From: an uncultured Odoribacter sp.
GTDB lineage: Bacteria > Bacteroidota > Bacteroidia > Bacteroidales > Marinifilaceae
Direction: 5' to 3'
Length of the DNA stretch: 64,000 nucleotides
Assembly (NCBI GenBank): GCA_910578105.1
Contig: CAJTPD010000003.1
Span: 171,132 to 235,131 of the forward strand
A model generated the notes under the pieces. That model was not told the origin of the DNA. It did no database searches and was given only the letters and a program-made list of their open reading frames with translations. The position numbers and the translations under genes were made by a program. Position 1 is the stretch's first letter. Each line of letters opens with the position of its first letter. Below, piece by piece: positions 45,959-53,989 of the stretch.

Positions 45959-46023
45959 AATAATTTATTTTGTTAATAAATTGTGCATTCCTGAATAAAG
46001 GAATTTACACACCATTCAAACTG

Positions 46024-46031
46024 CAAGATTA
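46024..46031 (-). promoter_or_regulatory. Possible -7 element for the carboxyltransferase gene
   Basis: Reads TAATCTTG on the minus strand, one mismatch from TAnnTTTG, 65 nt before the ATG. Confidence 0.3.
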
Positions 46032-46173
46032 CAGAAAAAAAATGACTTAAAAAACACTCTTGCTATCAAACGAAATACAATATCCAAGCAGGATAACAGT
46101 TTGAAGATTATTTTTTAACTATTTATTTAGTTTTTTTCACAATTAAACAAGTCCTCAAAAACCACCCCCTCCC

Positions 46174-46698
46174 CTATTCTACCTTTTCTACAATTTGTCC
46201 AACATAACTGATGGGAGCTCTTTTCAAGCCATTAACAAACATATAACATTGCCCGTTATGCCGGATATCGATACTGATTTTATAGATATCTTCCTGTCCG
46301 GTTACAGTAAACCGGTAAGCTATACTTTGCCGGGGTCCCTTCCCCAAAACAGATTTAGTCTGGTCAAACATTTTATTATAAAATACAATCCCTTTCATTC
46401 CGGTCTGGGGTATAAAATAACCACTCCCGAAATAAGGCAAATAGCCGGCAGCTATACTGTCCTGAATAATAACAAAAGCACTATCCCGGGTTATTCGTAT
46501 ATTTTGGTCACTATAAGGAGTGCCAGGTTGCAAATAAAAGGAATGGTGAGTAGTAGCAATTGTATAGACCATTTCAAACCGGTTACTGTCTACCAATCTT
46601 TGTATGGTACTAAATTTTGTGACAGGAACAGGAGTCTGGGCTTTAGCAGGTGAAACAACAAGCAAACAAATAAACCACAGAAGAATATTTTTAAGCAT
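46174..46698 (-). CDS. DUF4251 secreted protein, second copy
   Basis: A 174-aa exported protein (signal peptide to about 20, cut after AKA). The DUF4251 pattern is clear: an N-terminal helix, DQNIRITRDSAFVIIQDSIAA with GYLPYFGSGY (about 88-97), a central strand region and the C-terminal Y.GQI ending (ISYVGQIVE). Function unknown. It shares its layout with the upstream gene (46753-47265) and is probably in the same operon. ATG 46698 chosen over a TTG two codons upstream. Confidence 0.82.
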   Translation of the reverse strand: MLKNILLWFICLLVVSPAKAQTPVPVTKFSTIQRLVDSNRFEMVYTIATTHHSFYLQPGTPYSDQNIRITRDSAFVIIQDSIAAGYLPYFGSGYFIPQTGMKGIVFYNKMFDQTKSVLGKGPRQSIAYRFTVTGQEDIYKISIDIRHNGQCYMFVNGLKRAPISYVGQIVEKVE

Positions 46699-46752
46699 AA
46701 GCAATATATTTCAAACTGATTTCTGTTTTATACGCTTATAGCCAAAAATGGT

Positions 46753-47265
46753 TTATTTTTCTTCCGGCAAGGAAATAGTTCCGCTATACGCAATCTGAGC
46801 CCGGTTATTACTAGTAAGATTTACTGAACAACTACCGTCAGGAACAGCTTCTATTGTAATCTGATAGACATCATTATTTCCCCATACAGTAAAATTAATG
46901 GAAACAACTTGCTTCTTCCGTTTTTCAATAGTTTTAATGGAAACAGCCTGCATAGTATTATCAAAGCTAATCCCCCCACCTTCATTATAGGGGAGAGAAT
47001 AAGCCCTTCCGAAAAAAGGAAGGTGTCCCTGAGCTACACTGTCATTCACTATAATTTTGCCGGTCGGATTAAAACGGGAAACATCAAAACCACTTTGAGG
47101 ATAAACCCGGTTTATCTCTACCACAAAATGTTTCCCCGCAACAAGTCTTTGTATTTCTTGAAAAGCCTTTGCATTTTCAACTATTCTATCCGCTTTGAAA
47201 ACTTTTCGGGCCTCTGCAAAATTACCCAGTAACAGAAACACTACCAGAATACAAAATGCTTTCAT
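46753..47265 (-). CDS. DUF4251 secreted protein, first copy
   Basis: A 170-aa exported protein with signal peptide 1-19 (cut after AEA). DUF4251 features: VNDSVAQGHLPFFGRAYSLP (about 72-91) and the C-terminal NRAQIAYSGTISLP. The pair of tandem paralogues differs widely in sequence, so the duplication is not recent. A full promoter lies upstream. No function is known for the family. Confidence 0.83.
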   Translation of the reverse strand: MKAFCILVVFLLLGNFAEARKVFKADRIVENAKAFQEIQRLVAGKHFVVEINRVYPQSGFDVSRFNPTGKIIVNDSVAQGHLPFFGRAYSLPYNEGGGISFDNTMQAVSIKTIEKRKKQVVSINFTVWGNNDVYQITIEAVPDGSCSVNLTSNNRAQIAYSGTISLPEEK

Positions 47266-47291
47266 AACAGTGAAATTAAAATGATTTATTT

Positions 47292-47323
47292 CAAAGTTAC
47301 GTAAAAATATTCACACCGCCAAA
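47292..47323 (-). promoter_or_regulatory. Promoter of the DUF4251 pair
   Basis: On the minus strand a -33 TTTG (47323-47320) and -7 TAACTTTG (47299-47292) are spaced 20 bp, 26 nt before the ATG. Full match to the Bacteroidota consensus. Confidence 0.7.
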
Positions 47324-47361
47324 TCCACACTCAATCAGACAAATCCTAATAAATTAAAAAA

Positions 47362-47380
47362 GTCCAAAAAAATTTTGGAC
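47362..47380 (-). terminator. Terminator of the serC-serA-DUF1015 operon
   Basis: GTCCAAAA/TTTTGGAC 8-bp stem with 3-nt loop; on the minus strand a TTTTTAATTT tract follows nearby. It lies 185 nt beyond the DUF1015 stop, leaving a long 3' untranslated region. Confidence 0.6.
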
Positions 47381-47564
47381 CAATAAGCGGCTTTTCAAGC
47401 CCGATATGTAAAAAATATTCAGATTTCTGATTGGCAGACCAAAGTTCTGATAAACAAAGATAATATCAAGAATTTTAGCCAGCCAACCAGTATCGTACTG
47501 AGTAGTTTTCCAAAGAAACACAATTTAAAAGTCAACACGTTAACTTTTCACTCAGTCCTCTTTT

Positions 47565-48815
47565 TCAAATTTTATGAATAACTAAACCCGAACGCAATTT
47601 AGGTTCAAACCAAGTGGTTTTCGGCGGCATGATATTGCCCGTATCAGCAATATTCAACAACTGTTCCATAGACACAGGATAAAGTGCAAAAGCCACTTTC
47701 ATTTCACCGCTATCCACTCTTTTCTTCAATTCTCCTAAGCCCCGGATACCTCCGACAAAATCAATACGTTTAGAGGTTCGCAAATCCTGAATATCCAAAA
47801 TATCTGCCAATACATGATTGGAAAGGATTGTCACGTCCAGTACTCCGATAGGATCATTGTCATTATAAGAGCCGGCTTTAGCTGTCAAACGATACCATTT
47901 ACCTCCCAGATACATACTAAATTCATGCAATTTTGCCGGATGGTAAATTTCTGTACCCATATCTTCCACTTCAAAATGAACTTTCAGTTTTTCCAGCAAT
48001 TGAGCATCAGTCAAGCCATTCAAATCTTTTACAACCCGATTGTAATCAATAATTTTCAACTGATGATCCGGAAAATGTACAGCCATGAAAAAGTTATATT
48101 CTTCATTTCCGGTATGCTTCGGATTCTTTGCCTTATATTCGGCACCGATACGTGCCGCAGCAGCTGTCCGATGATGCCCGTCTGCCACATAAGTGTAAGG
48201 AACCTTAGTAGCAAACAATTCTTCAAGGCGTCTATTCGTTTCCGGACTATTAATCGCCCAGAAATGATGCCCGAAACCATCTTCTGCCACAAAGTCATAA
48301 TCTGCCTTCTGGTTTTTAACAATATCTTCCACAATGGCATCTATCTCGGCAACAGCACGATAAGCAAAAAATACAGGCTCCAGATTCGCATTTACATAAC
48401 GGGTTAGAATCATGCGGTCCTCTTCCTTATCCGGACGGGTTAACTCATGTTTTTTGATAATCCCGTTCATATAATCTTCACACGCAGCACACCCCACAAT
48501 ACCATATTGAGTACGCCCCTCCATCGTTTGAGCATAAATATAAAATTTAGGGGCTTCATCCTGTACCAACCATCCTTTTTCCTGGAACATCTTAAAATTT
48601 TCCACACTCTTGTTATAAACAACTTCCGAGTGAATATCAGTACCAGCAGGACAATCTATCTCAGCACGGGTAACATGTAACAATGATTTCGGCTTTCCGG
48701 CAGCCATTTGGGCTGCCTCTTCCGAATTCATGACATCATACGGTAAACAAGCCAATTCTTCGCATACTTCCTGACTAGGAGTACGCAGGCCTCTGAATGG
48801 TTTTACTATAGCCAT
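47565..48815 (-). CDS. DUF1015 family protein
   Basis: A 416-aa cytoplasmic protein of the DUF1015 (HTH-annotated) family. N-terminal PFRGLRTP...PYDVMNSEEA (about 6-34) and the central VADGHHRTAAAARIGAEYK segment (about 217-235) are characteristic; the latter holds invariant His and Arg residues that look catalytic. No enzymatic activity is established that I know of. It is the third gene after serC and serA, 20 nt behind serA, which suggests a role near serine metabolism. Confidence 0.87.
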   Translation of the reverse strand: MAIVKPFRGLRTPSQEVCEELACLPYDVMNSEEAAQMAAGKPKSLLHVTRAEIDCPAGTDIHSEVVYNKSVENFKMFQEKGWLVQDEAPKFYIYAQTMEGRTQYGIVGCAACEDYMNGIIKKHELTRPDKEEDRMILTRYVNANLEPVFFAYRAVAEIDAIVEDIVKNQKADYDFVAEDGFGHHFWAINSPETNRRLEELFATKVPYTYVADGHHRTAAAARIGAEYKAKNPKHTGNEEYNFFMAVHFPDHQLKIIDYNRVVKDLNGLTDAQLLEKLKVHFEVEDMGTEIYHPAKLHEFSMYLGGKWYRLTAKAGSYNDNDPIGVLDVTILSNHVLADILDIQDLRTSKRIDFVGGIRGLGELKKRVDSGEMKVAFALYPVSMEQLLNIADTGNIMPPKTTWFEPKLRSGLVIHKI

Positions 48816-48835
48816 AAAATATCGGTTAACGATTA

Positions 48836-49756
48836 TTATTTGTTTACTTTGAATTTTGCATCTCCGTGCTCCAGGAAAGCCACAATCTGACGGGCTGCTG
48901 CAAGTCCCGCATTCACATTTGCCTCCTCAGTCTGAGCTCCCATTTTCTTCGGAGTAAAGAAATAACGACCTTCAAAAGAAGCATATTCTGCCGCATTATC
49001 AGGAGCAATATCTGAAATATACTTGAAATCAGGACGATCAGCCATTAATTTCAATAACCCTTCCTCATCAATTACTTCCTTCCGGGCAGTATTAATCAGC
49101 ACAGCCCCTTCCGGCATCCGGTTCAATAACTCGTAATTAATTGATTTTTTAGTTTTTTCTGTTGCAGGAATATGCAAAGAAACATAATCACACATTCCAT
49201 ACATTTCCTCAGCAGAATGCAACGGAACAGCACCGGCAGCCTGAATCTGTTCATCAGTCATAAAAGGGTCAAAAGCATACACTTCCATTCCAAACCCTTT
49301 AGCAATACGTCCTACATTCTGTCCCACATTTCCATAAGCATGAACACCTATTTTTTTACCTTTCAGTTCGTGACCTGATTTCCCATTATAGAAATTACGT
49401 GCCAAATATACAGCCATACCAAATACCAACTCAGCCACAGCATTAGAGTTTTGGCCCGGAGTATTCATTGCCACAACTCCACGTTCAGTACAAGCCTGTA
49501 AGTCAATATTGTCATATCCGGCACCTGCACGCACAATCACTTTCAATTTTTTTGCAGCATCAATCACTTCTTTGGTTGCTTTATCTGAACGAATAATCAT
49601 TGCATCCACATCAGCAACTGCAGCAATTAACTCTTCCTGAGAAGTATATTTTTCCAATAAAACAAGTTCATATCCCTGAGTTTCTACTATCTCACGGATT
49701 CCTTTCACAGCAACAGATGCAAAAGGTTTATCAGTAGCTATCAGAACTTTCGTCAT
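48836..49756 (-). CDS. serA: D-3-phosphoglycerate dehydrogenase, short form
   Basis: Oxidises 3-phosphoglycerate to 3-phosphohydroxypyruvate, first step of serine synthesis. At 306 aa it lacks the C-terminal ACT regulatory domain, so it is not expected to be inhibited by serine through that domain. Motifs: VRAGAGYDNIDLQACTERGV, the nucleotide-binding turn in GVHAYGNVGQNVGRIA (G-x-G-x-x-G form altered to AYGNVG), and NTARKEVIDEEGL. Located between serC and DUF1015 on the same strand. Confidence 0.92.
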   Translation of the reverse strand: MTKVLIATDKPFASVAVKGIREIVETQGYELVLLEKYTSQEELIAAVADVDAMIIRSDKATKEVIDAAKKLKVIVRAGAGYDNIDLQACTERGVVAMNTPGQNSNAVAELVFGMAVYLARNFYNGKSGHELKGKKIGVHAYGNVGQNVGRIAKGFGMEVYAFDPFMTDEQIQAAGAVPLHSAEEMYGMCDYVSLHIPATEKTKKSINYELLNRMPEGAVLINTARKEVIDEEGLLKLMADRPDFKYISDIAPDNAAEYASFEGRYFFTPKKMGAQTEEANVNAGLAAARQIVAFLEHGDAKFKVNK

Positions 49757-49772
49757 AATTTTCAGATTTACA

Positions 49773-49825
49773 ATTTACGATTTATGAAAACAAAGCATAT
49801 CAGCATTGAATCATAAATCGTAAAT
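49773..49825. repeat. Inverted repeat between serC and serA
   Basis: ATTTACGATTTATGA (49773-49787) and TCATAAATCGTAAAT (49811-49825) are perfect 15-bp arms with a 23-nt loop, filling most of the 84-nt gap. A related string, TAAATCGTAAATAAAA, occurs at 190-205. Probably a family of short intergenic repeats; it could also tune serA expression. Confidence 0.55.
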
Positions 49826-49840
49826 CAAAAATTAGTAATA

Positions 49841-50920
49841 TTATTTCTTATGCGTTTTTTCAAATTCCTGCATTGCAGCAATCAACGCACGCACATCATC
49901 CATCGTACAAGCATTGTAGGTAGAAGCTCGGAAACCACCAACCAAACGATGTCCTTTTACACCCACAATATTTTTAGCTTTACAGAAATCCAAGAATTCT
50001 TTTTCCAATTCTTCATATCCCTCTGCCATAACAAACGGAATATTCATACGAGAACGGGAACCTTCTTCAACAACTGCACGGAATACTGTGTTACGGTCAA
50101 ACTCTGCATATAAAGCATCACATCTTTCTATGGCAAGTTTTTCCATGGCTTCAACGCCACCCATCTGTTTAATCCACTTCAAAGTCTGACCAACAGCAAA
50201 AATATTGATACAAGGAGGAGTATTAAACATAGACCCATTTTCTACATGAGTCTGATACTTCAACATTGTCGGAATTTTACGATCTGCTACTACTTTATCC
50301 AAATAATCATTGCGAATGATAACAAAAGTGGCACCAGCAGGACCCAGATTCTTCTGACAACCTCCATAAATCATCATATATTTCTTTACATCCACCGGAC
50401 GGCTGCAAATATCAGATGACATATCAGCAATTACAGGCACAGGGCTATCCAGGTCTTCAAAAATTTCAGTACCCCGGATAGTATTATTAGAAGTAATATG
50501 CAAATAATCCACATCGGCAGGAATCTTAAAACCTTTAGGAAAATAAGTAAAATTCCGGTCTTCAGAAGATGCTATTACTTCCACTTCACCCCACAATTTT
50601 GCCTCAGCAATAGCCTTTTTAGACCACACTCCTGTATTTACATAAGCAGCTTTTTTTCCCAGAAAGTTATAAGGAATCATGCAGAATTGCATACTAGCAC
50701 CACCACCCAGGAAAATAACACTATAATTATCCGGGATATTTAATACTTCTTTAAACAAAGCTACTGTTTCGTCGTAAACAGCTTGAAAATCTGCAGAACG
50801 GTGAGATACTTCCAGTATAGACTGACCACAGTTTCCTAACTCAGTTACAGCCTTAGCTGTATTTTCCAATGTCATATCCGGCAATTTGCAAGGACCTGCA
50901 TTAAAAATATGTTTTCTCAT
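49841..50920 (-). CDS. serC: Phosphoserine aminotransferase
   Basis: PLP enzyme making phosphoserine from phosphohydroxypyruvate and glutamate; second step of serine synthesis and also active in pyridoxal phosphate synthesis. The 359-aa protein starts MRKHIFNAGP, has the cofactor lysine at 190 in YGGCQKNLGPAG, and the conserved EVSHRS (37-42), FLGGGASMQF and GHRLVGGFRASTYNA blocks. First gene of the serC-serA-DUF1015 run. Confidence 0.96.
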   Translation of the reverse strand: MRKHIFNAGPCKLPDMTLENTAKAVTELGNCGQSILEVSHRSADFQAVYDETVALFKEVLNIPDNYSVIFLGGGASMQFCMIPYNFLGKKAAYVNTGVWSKKAIAEAKLWGEVEVIASSEDRNFTYFPKGFKIPADVDYLHITSNNTIRGTEIFEDLDSPVPVIADMSSDICSRPVDVKKYMMIYGGCQKNLGPAGATFVIIRNDYLDKVVADRKIPTMLKYQTHVENGSMFNTPPCINIFAVGQTLKWIKQMGGVEAMEKLAIERCDALYAEFDRNTVFRAVVEEGSRSRMNIPFVMAEGYEELEKEFLDFCKAKNIVGVKGHRLVGGFRASTYNACTMDDVRALIAAMQEFEKTHKK

Positions 50921-50965
50921 TTTATAATAAATAATTAAAGGTTATTATTTTAAAATCTCATTTTT

Positions 50966-50973
50966 CAAACGTT
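50966..50973. promoter_or_regulatory. CAAACGTT motif upstream of serC
   Basis: CAAACGTT lies 46 nt before the serC ATG. The same core occurs before gcvT and arcC. On the minus strand it reads TAACGTTTG, which could also be a -7 element with a 3-nt gap. Confidence 0.3.
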
Positions 50974-51063
50974 ACAAATATGCAAACTTCTCTTTAAAAA
51001 ATAACATTTTTAAAAAGAAATAATTCAGATTTGCTTATCACCTCTTTTTATTCCATTTTTACA

Positions 51064-52161
51064 TTAAAAAAAAGGAGTTTTTACCACCTTTGCCTTTAAT
51101 GCTTTATTTCTCACACGTATGAATATTTCTGTATCTAATTTATGGAAACCACTCTTTACATACCCCGTACCTATTGATTTTCCTGTCAAAGGAGAAACTG
51201 TTCCGGAACATACCACTCCTATTTCATTGCCATCAGCATCTTCAATCGGATATCCCTGGCGTGCAATTCCCCTGTCTACAATCTCAAAAGGCTTCAGGTA
51301 ACGGGTCGGCTTATCATTTTTCATCTTCTCATGATATTCCCGCATAATAAAATCATTGCCCGGAACAAATTTTGTAATCCAGCCCAATCCAGCTTCTATC
51401 GGAGAATGCTCATCGTCAATCTCATGTCCATATAGACAGAAACCGGCTTCCAGGCGAAGCGTATCTCTGGCCCCTAAACCAATCGGCTGAATACCAAATT
51501 CTTTACCAGCTTCAAAAACAGCATTCCACAACTTATCTGCATCTTCGTTGTAAGCATACACCTCACAACCTCCAGCACCTGTATACCCGGTTGTTGAAAA
51601 AATCACTTTGTCAATACCAGCAAAAGGAATTTCCTTAAAAGTGTAATATTCCATATCAACCACATTTTCATTCGTCAACTTTTGCATAGCCTGCAAAGCC
51701 AAAGGCCCTTGTATGGCCAATTGACAAATCCGGTCAGAAGCATTTTCAAGCTCTACTCCAGGCTTCATTCCCAGTTCTTCCCCATATTTAACTACCCAAT
51801 TCCAATCTTTTTCAATATTAGCAGCATTCACCACCAATAAATATTTTTCAGGTCCAAAACGATATACCAGCAAATCATCCACAATCCCTCCTTTATCATT
51901 GGGGAAACAACTATATTGCACTTTACCATCCACCAACGCAGCCACATCATTGGTTGTCAGTTTTTGTACCAATTCAAAAGCTTTGGGACCTTTAATCCAA
52001 AACTCTCCCATATGCGAAACGTCAAAAACGCCCAATTTATGACGTACCGTCAAATGCTCTTCTTTTATACCAGTATATTCTATAGGCATGTTATACCCGG
52101 CAAAAGGAGCCATACGTGCACCAAGTGCTTCATGAAAATGAGTAAAAGGAGTTGTCTTCAT
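51064..52161 (-). CDS. gcvT: Aminomethyltransferase (glycine cleavage T protein)
   Basis: T protein of the glycine cleavage system: transfers the methylene group from the H protein to tetrahydrofolate and releases ammonia. The 365-aa length is normal. Blocks: MAPFAGYNMPIEYTGIKEEH (17-36), VFDVSHMGEFWIKGP with the catalytic aspartate region, STTGYTGAGGCEVY, LGARDTLRLEAGFCLYGHEID and GTVSPLTGKSIGTGYV. The other subunits are not in the window. An AACGTT-centred palindrome lies upstream. Confidence 0.96.
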   Translation of the reverse strand: MKTTPFTHFHEALGARMAPFAGYNMPIEYTGIKEEHLTVRHKLGVFDVSHMGEFWIKGPKAFELVQKLTTNDVAALVDGKVQYSCFPNDKGGIVDDLLVYRFGPEKYLLVVNAANIEKDWNWVVKYGEELGMKPGVELENASDRICQLAIQGPLALQAMQKLTNENVVDMEYYTFKEIPFAGIDKVIFSTTGYTGAGGCEVYAYNEDADKLWNAVFEAGKEFGIQPIGLGARDTLRLEAGFCLYGHEIDDEHSPIEAGLGWITKFVPGNDFIMREYHEKMKNDKPTRYLKPFEIVDRGIARQGYPIEDADGNEIGVVCSGTVSPLTGKSIGTGYVKSGFHKLDTEIFIRVRNKALKAKVVKTPFF

Positions 52162-52214
52162 TTCTTTATAATTAAATTTAATTCTGAACTTAAAAATTGT
52201 AAGTTAATGAAAAA

Positions 52215-52230
52215 ATGCAAACGTTAGCAT
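52215..52230. promoter_or_regulatory. Palindromic operator-like site upstream of gcvT
   Basis: ATGCAAACGTTAGCAT is symmetric at all but one base pair (ATGCwAACGTTwGCAT). LacI-family repressors (PurR, CcpA-type) bind sites of this AACGTT-centred kind. It lies 54 nt before the gcvT ATG, in the divergent region with the STAS gene. Confidence 0.45.
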
Positions 52231-52363
52231 CTGAAATGCTTGGCAAATATATAATTTATATCTGTTTTTTCCACTTCATTTTTCTTTATTTTTAAAAGCA
52301 GCTAATTCTTTTTTCTTAGAAAAAACATTTGGTTATTTATACAAATTGTCATATTTTCGACAA

Positions 52364-52379
52364 GTTCTTTGTAAAGAAC
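52364..52379. promoter_or_regulatory. Perfect 16-bp palindrome upstream of the STAS gene
   Basis: GTTCTTTGTAAAGAAC has 7-bp perfect arms around GT, 75 nt before the STAS ATG. It may be an operator or overlap the promoter (TTCTTTG is close to a -7 element). Confidence 0.35.
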
Positions 52380-52454
52380 AAGACACAAAAAATACATAAC
52401 ATAAACTAAAAAAACTATACAAAAACACACAACAAATCTATAAAAACGGCTCAA

Positions 52455-52808
52455 ATGATTACACAACTTACAGAACAGCAAGGAATTTTTATTGCTGAAT
52501 TCCGCGATTTGAAAAGATTTACTCTCGCAATAACAGAAGAAGTTAAAAGTGAACTAAAACCCTTATTATCCAAAGAAAATACCCGTCTTATTTTCAATTT
52601 AGAACATATAGAATTTATTGACAGCAGTGCTATCGGTTGTATCATTTCTTTGGTCAAGACAGCCAAAAGCAATCATTCTGAAATAAAACTTTGCAACCTA
52701 TCCAAAGAAGTCATGGAAATTATAAACCTTTTACACCTGCAAATGATACTGGAGATTGAAAAAGATGTGGAAAGTGCTCTTCGGATTTTTCAAAATAAAA
52801 AACAATAA
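52455..52808 (+). CDS. STAS domain protein (anti-sigma factor antagonist-like)
   Basis: A 117-aa single STAS domain. The phosphorylatable site is the DSS at 56-58 in FIDSSAIGCIISL, equivalent to SpoIIAA of Bacillus. Such proteins bind an anti-sigma kinase or act as switch modules; no kinase or phosphatase gene is adjacent, so the partner is elsewhere. Flanked by a divergent gcvT and a terminator shared with argF. Confidence 0.88.
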   Translation: MITQLTEQQGIFIAEFRDLKRFTLAITEEVKSELKPLLSKENTRLIFNLEHIEFIDSSAIGCIISLVKTAKSNHSEIKLCNLSKEVMEIINLLHLQMILEIEKDVESALRIFQNKKQ

Positions 52809-52842
52809 AAAGACTGTCTAACAAGTCTCCAAAATTGAAAAT

Positions 52843-52874
52843 CACCCCTGTCAAAGCTTGTTCTGACAGGGGTG
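52843..52874. terminator. Terminator between STAS and ornithine carbamoyltransferase genes
   Basis: CACCCCTGTCA and TGACAGGGGTG form an 11-bp GC-rich stem with a 10-nt loop between convergent genes. T-rich sequence follows on the minus strand, so it serves at least the argF side. Confidence 0.7.
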
Positions 52875-52915
52875 AAATCATTAAAATCAAATTTATTAGA
52901 CACTTTCTTTTTTAC

Positions 52916-53917
52916 TTAATCTCCCAAAGTAGCAACCATGACAGCCTTTATGGTGTGCATCCGGTTTTCTGCTTCATCAAACACAATTGAATTCGGAGAT
53001 TCAAAAACCTCTTCAGTCACCTCTACCCCATTCAAACCAAATTGTTTATAAACATCACGTCCCACCTGAGTTTCTAAATTATGATAGGCAGGCAAACAAT
53101 GCATAAATTTGCAATGCTTGTTTCCAGTCATTTCCATTACTTTCGCATTCACCTGATAAGGTTTCAACAATGCAATCCGTTCGGCCCATACCTCTGCTGG
53201 TTCTCCCATGGATACCCAAACATCAGTATAAAGAAAATCACAACCTTTCACTCCGGCTTCTACATTTTCCGTAACAGTCACTGTTGCACCTGTTTCACGG
53301 GCAATTTCCTGACATTTTGCAATCAACCCGGCATCCGGCTGTAATGCTTTAGGAGCAACAATCCGCACATCCATACCCATTTTTGCACCACCAACCATCA
53401 ATGAATTACCCATATTAAAACGGGCATCTCCCAAATAAGCAAATGTCACTTTATTTAATGGTTTATCCACATGCTCCGACATAGTCAGAAAATCCGCCAA
53501 TATTTGAGTGGGATGGTACTCATTTGTCAAACCGTTCCACACCGGAACTCCGGCATATTTAGCTAACTCTTCCACAATATCCTGTGCAAAGCCACGATAT
53601 TCAATACCATCATACATCCGGCCCAAAACCCGGGCAGTATCTTTCATGGATTCTTTCACTCCAATCTGCGAACCCGTCGGTCCCAGATAAGTCGCATGAG
53701 CACCCTGGTCATATGCTGCCACTTCAAAAGCACAACGTGTACGGGTCGAGGTCTTCTCAAAAATCAATGCAATATTCTTACCTTTCAAACGCGGTTGCTC
53801 TGTGCCGGCATACTTAGCTCTTTTCAACTCTCTTGCCAAATCCAATAAATATTTAATTTCTTCGGGAGTGAAGTCCAGTAACTTCAGAAAATTCCTGTTT
53901 CTCAAATTAAAAGCCAT
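52916..53917 (-). CDS. argF: Ornithine carbamoyltransferase
   Basis: Interconverts ornithine plus carbamoyl phosphate and citrulline plus phosphate. The 333-aa protein has the carbamoyl phosphate site STRTR (57-61), GRMYDGIEYRGF, DGLTNEYHPTQ-type NGLTNEYHPTQILADFLT, and HCLPAYH near 272. It is the ordinary OTC type, not the N-succinylornithine transcarbamylase that Bacteroides uses for arginine synthesis. With carbamate kinase encoded upstream (72-nt gap after its stop codon accounts for start differences) a catabolic, ATP-yielding role is likely; an arcB name would then suit better. Confidence 0.94.
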   Translation of the reverse strand: MAFNLRNRNFLKLLDFTPEEIKYLLDLARELKRAKYAGTEQPRLKGKNIALIFEKTSTRTRCAFEVAAYDQGAHATYLGPTGSQIGVKESMKDTARVLGRMYDGIEYRGFAQDIVEELAKYAGVPVWNGLTNEYHPTQILADFLTMSEHVDKPLNKVTFAYLGDARFNMGNSLMVGGAKMGMDVRIVAPKALQPDAGLIAKCQEIARETGATVTVTENVEAGVKGCDFLYTDVWVSMGEPAEVWAERIALLKPYQVNAKVMEMTGNKHCKFMHCLPAYHNLETQVGRDVYKQFGLNGVEVTEEVFESPNSIVFDEAENRMHTIKAVMVATLGD

Positions 53918-53989
53918 ACTTTTAGAATTTAAAAATGTAAATTTAACAACTCTGACAAATGTATAAAAAATTAAACAACAATAAACACA

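Noticed and set aside
47814..48407. A 197-codon plus-strand ORF opposite DUF1015
   Set aside because: Antisense shadow of a conserved gene, no promoter or motif.
52162..52454. Glycine riboswitch before gcvT
   Set aside because: The leader shows none of the paired conserved glycine-aptamer cores; a palindromic operator explains the visible structure better.
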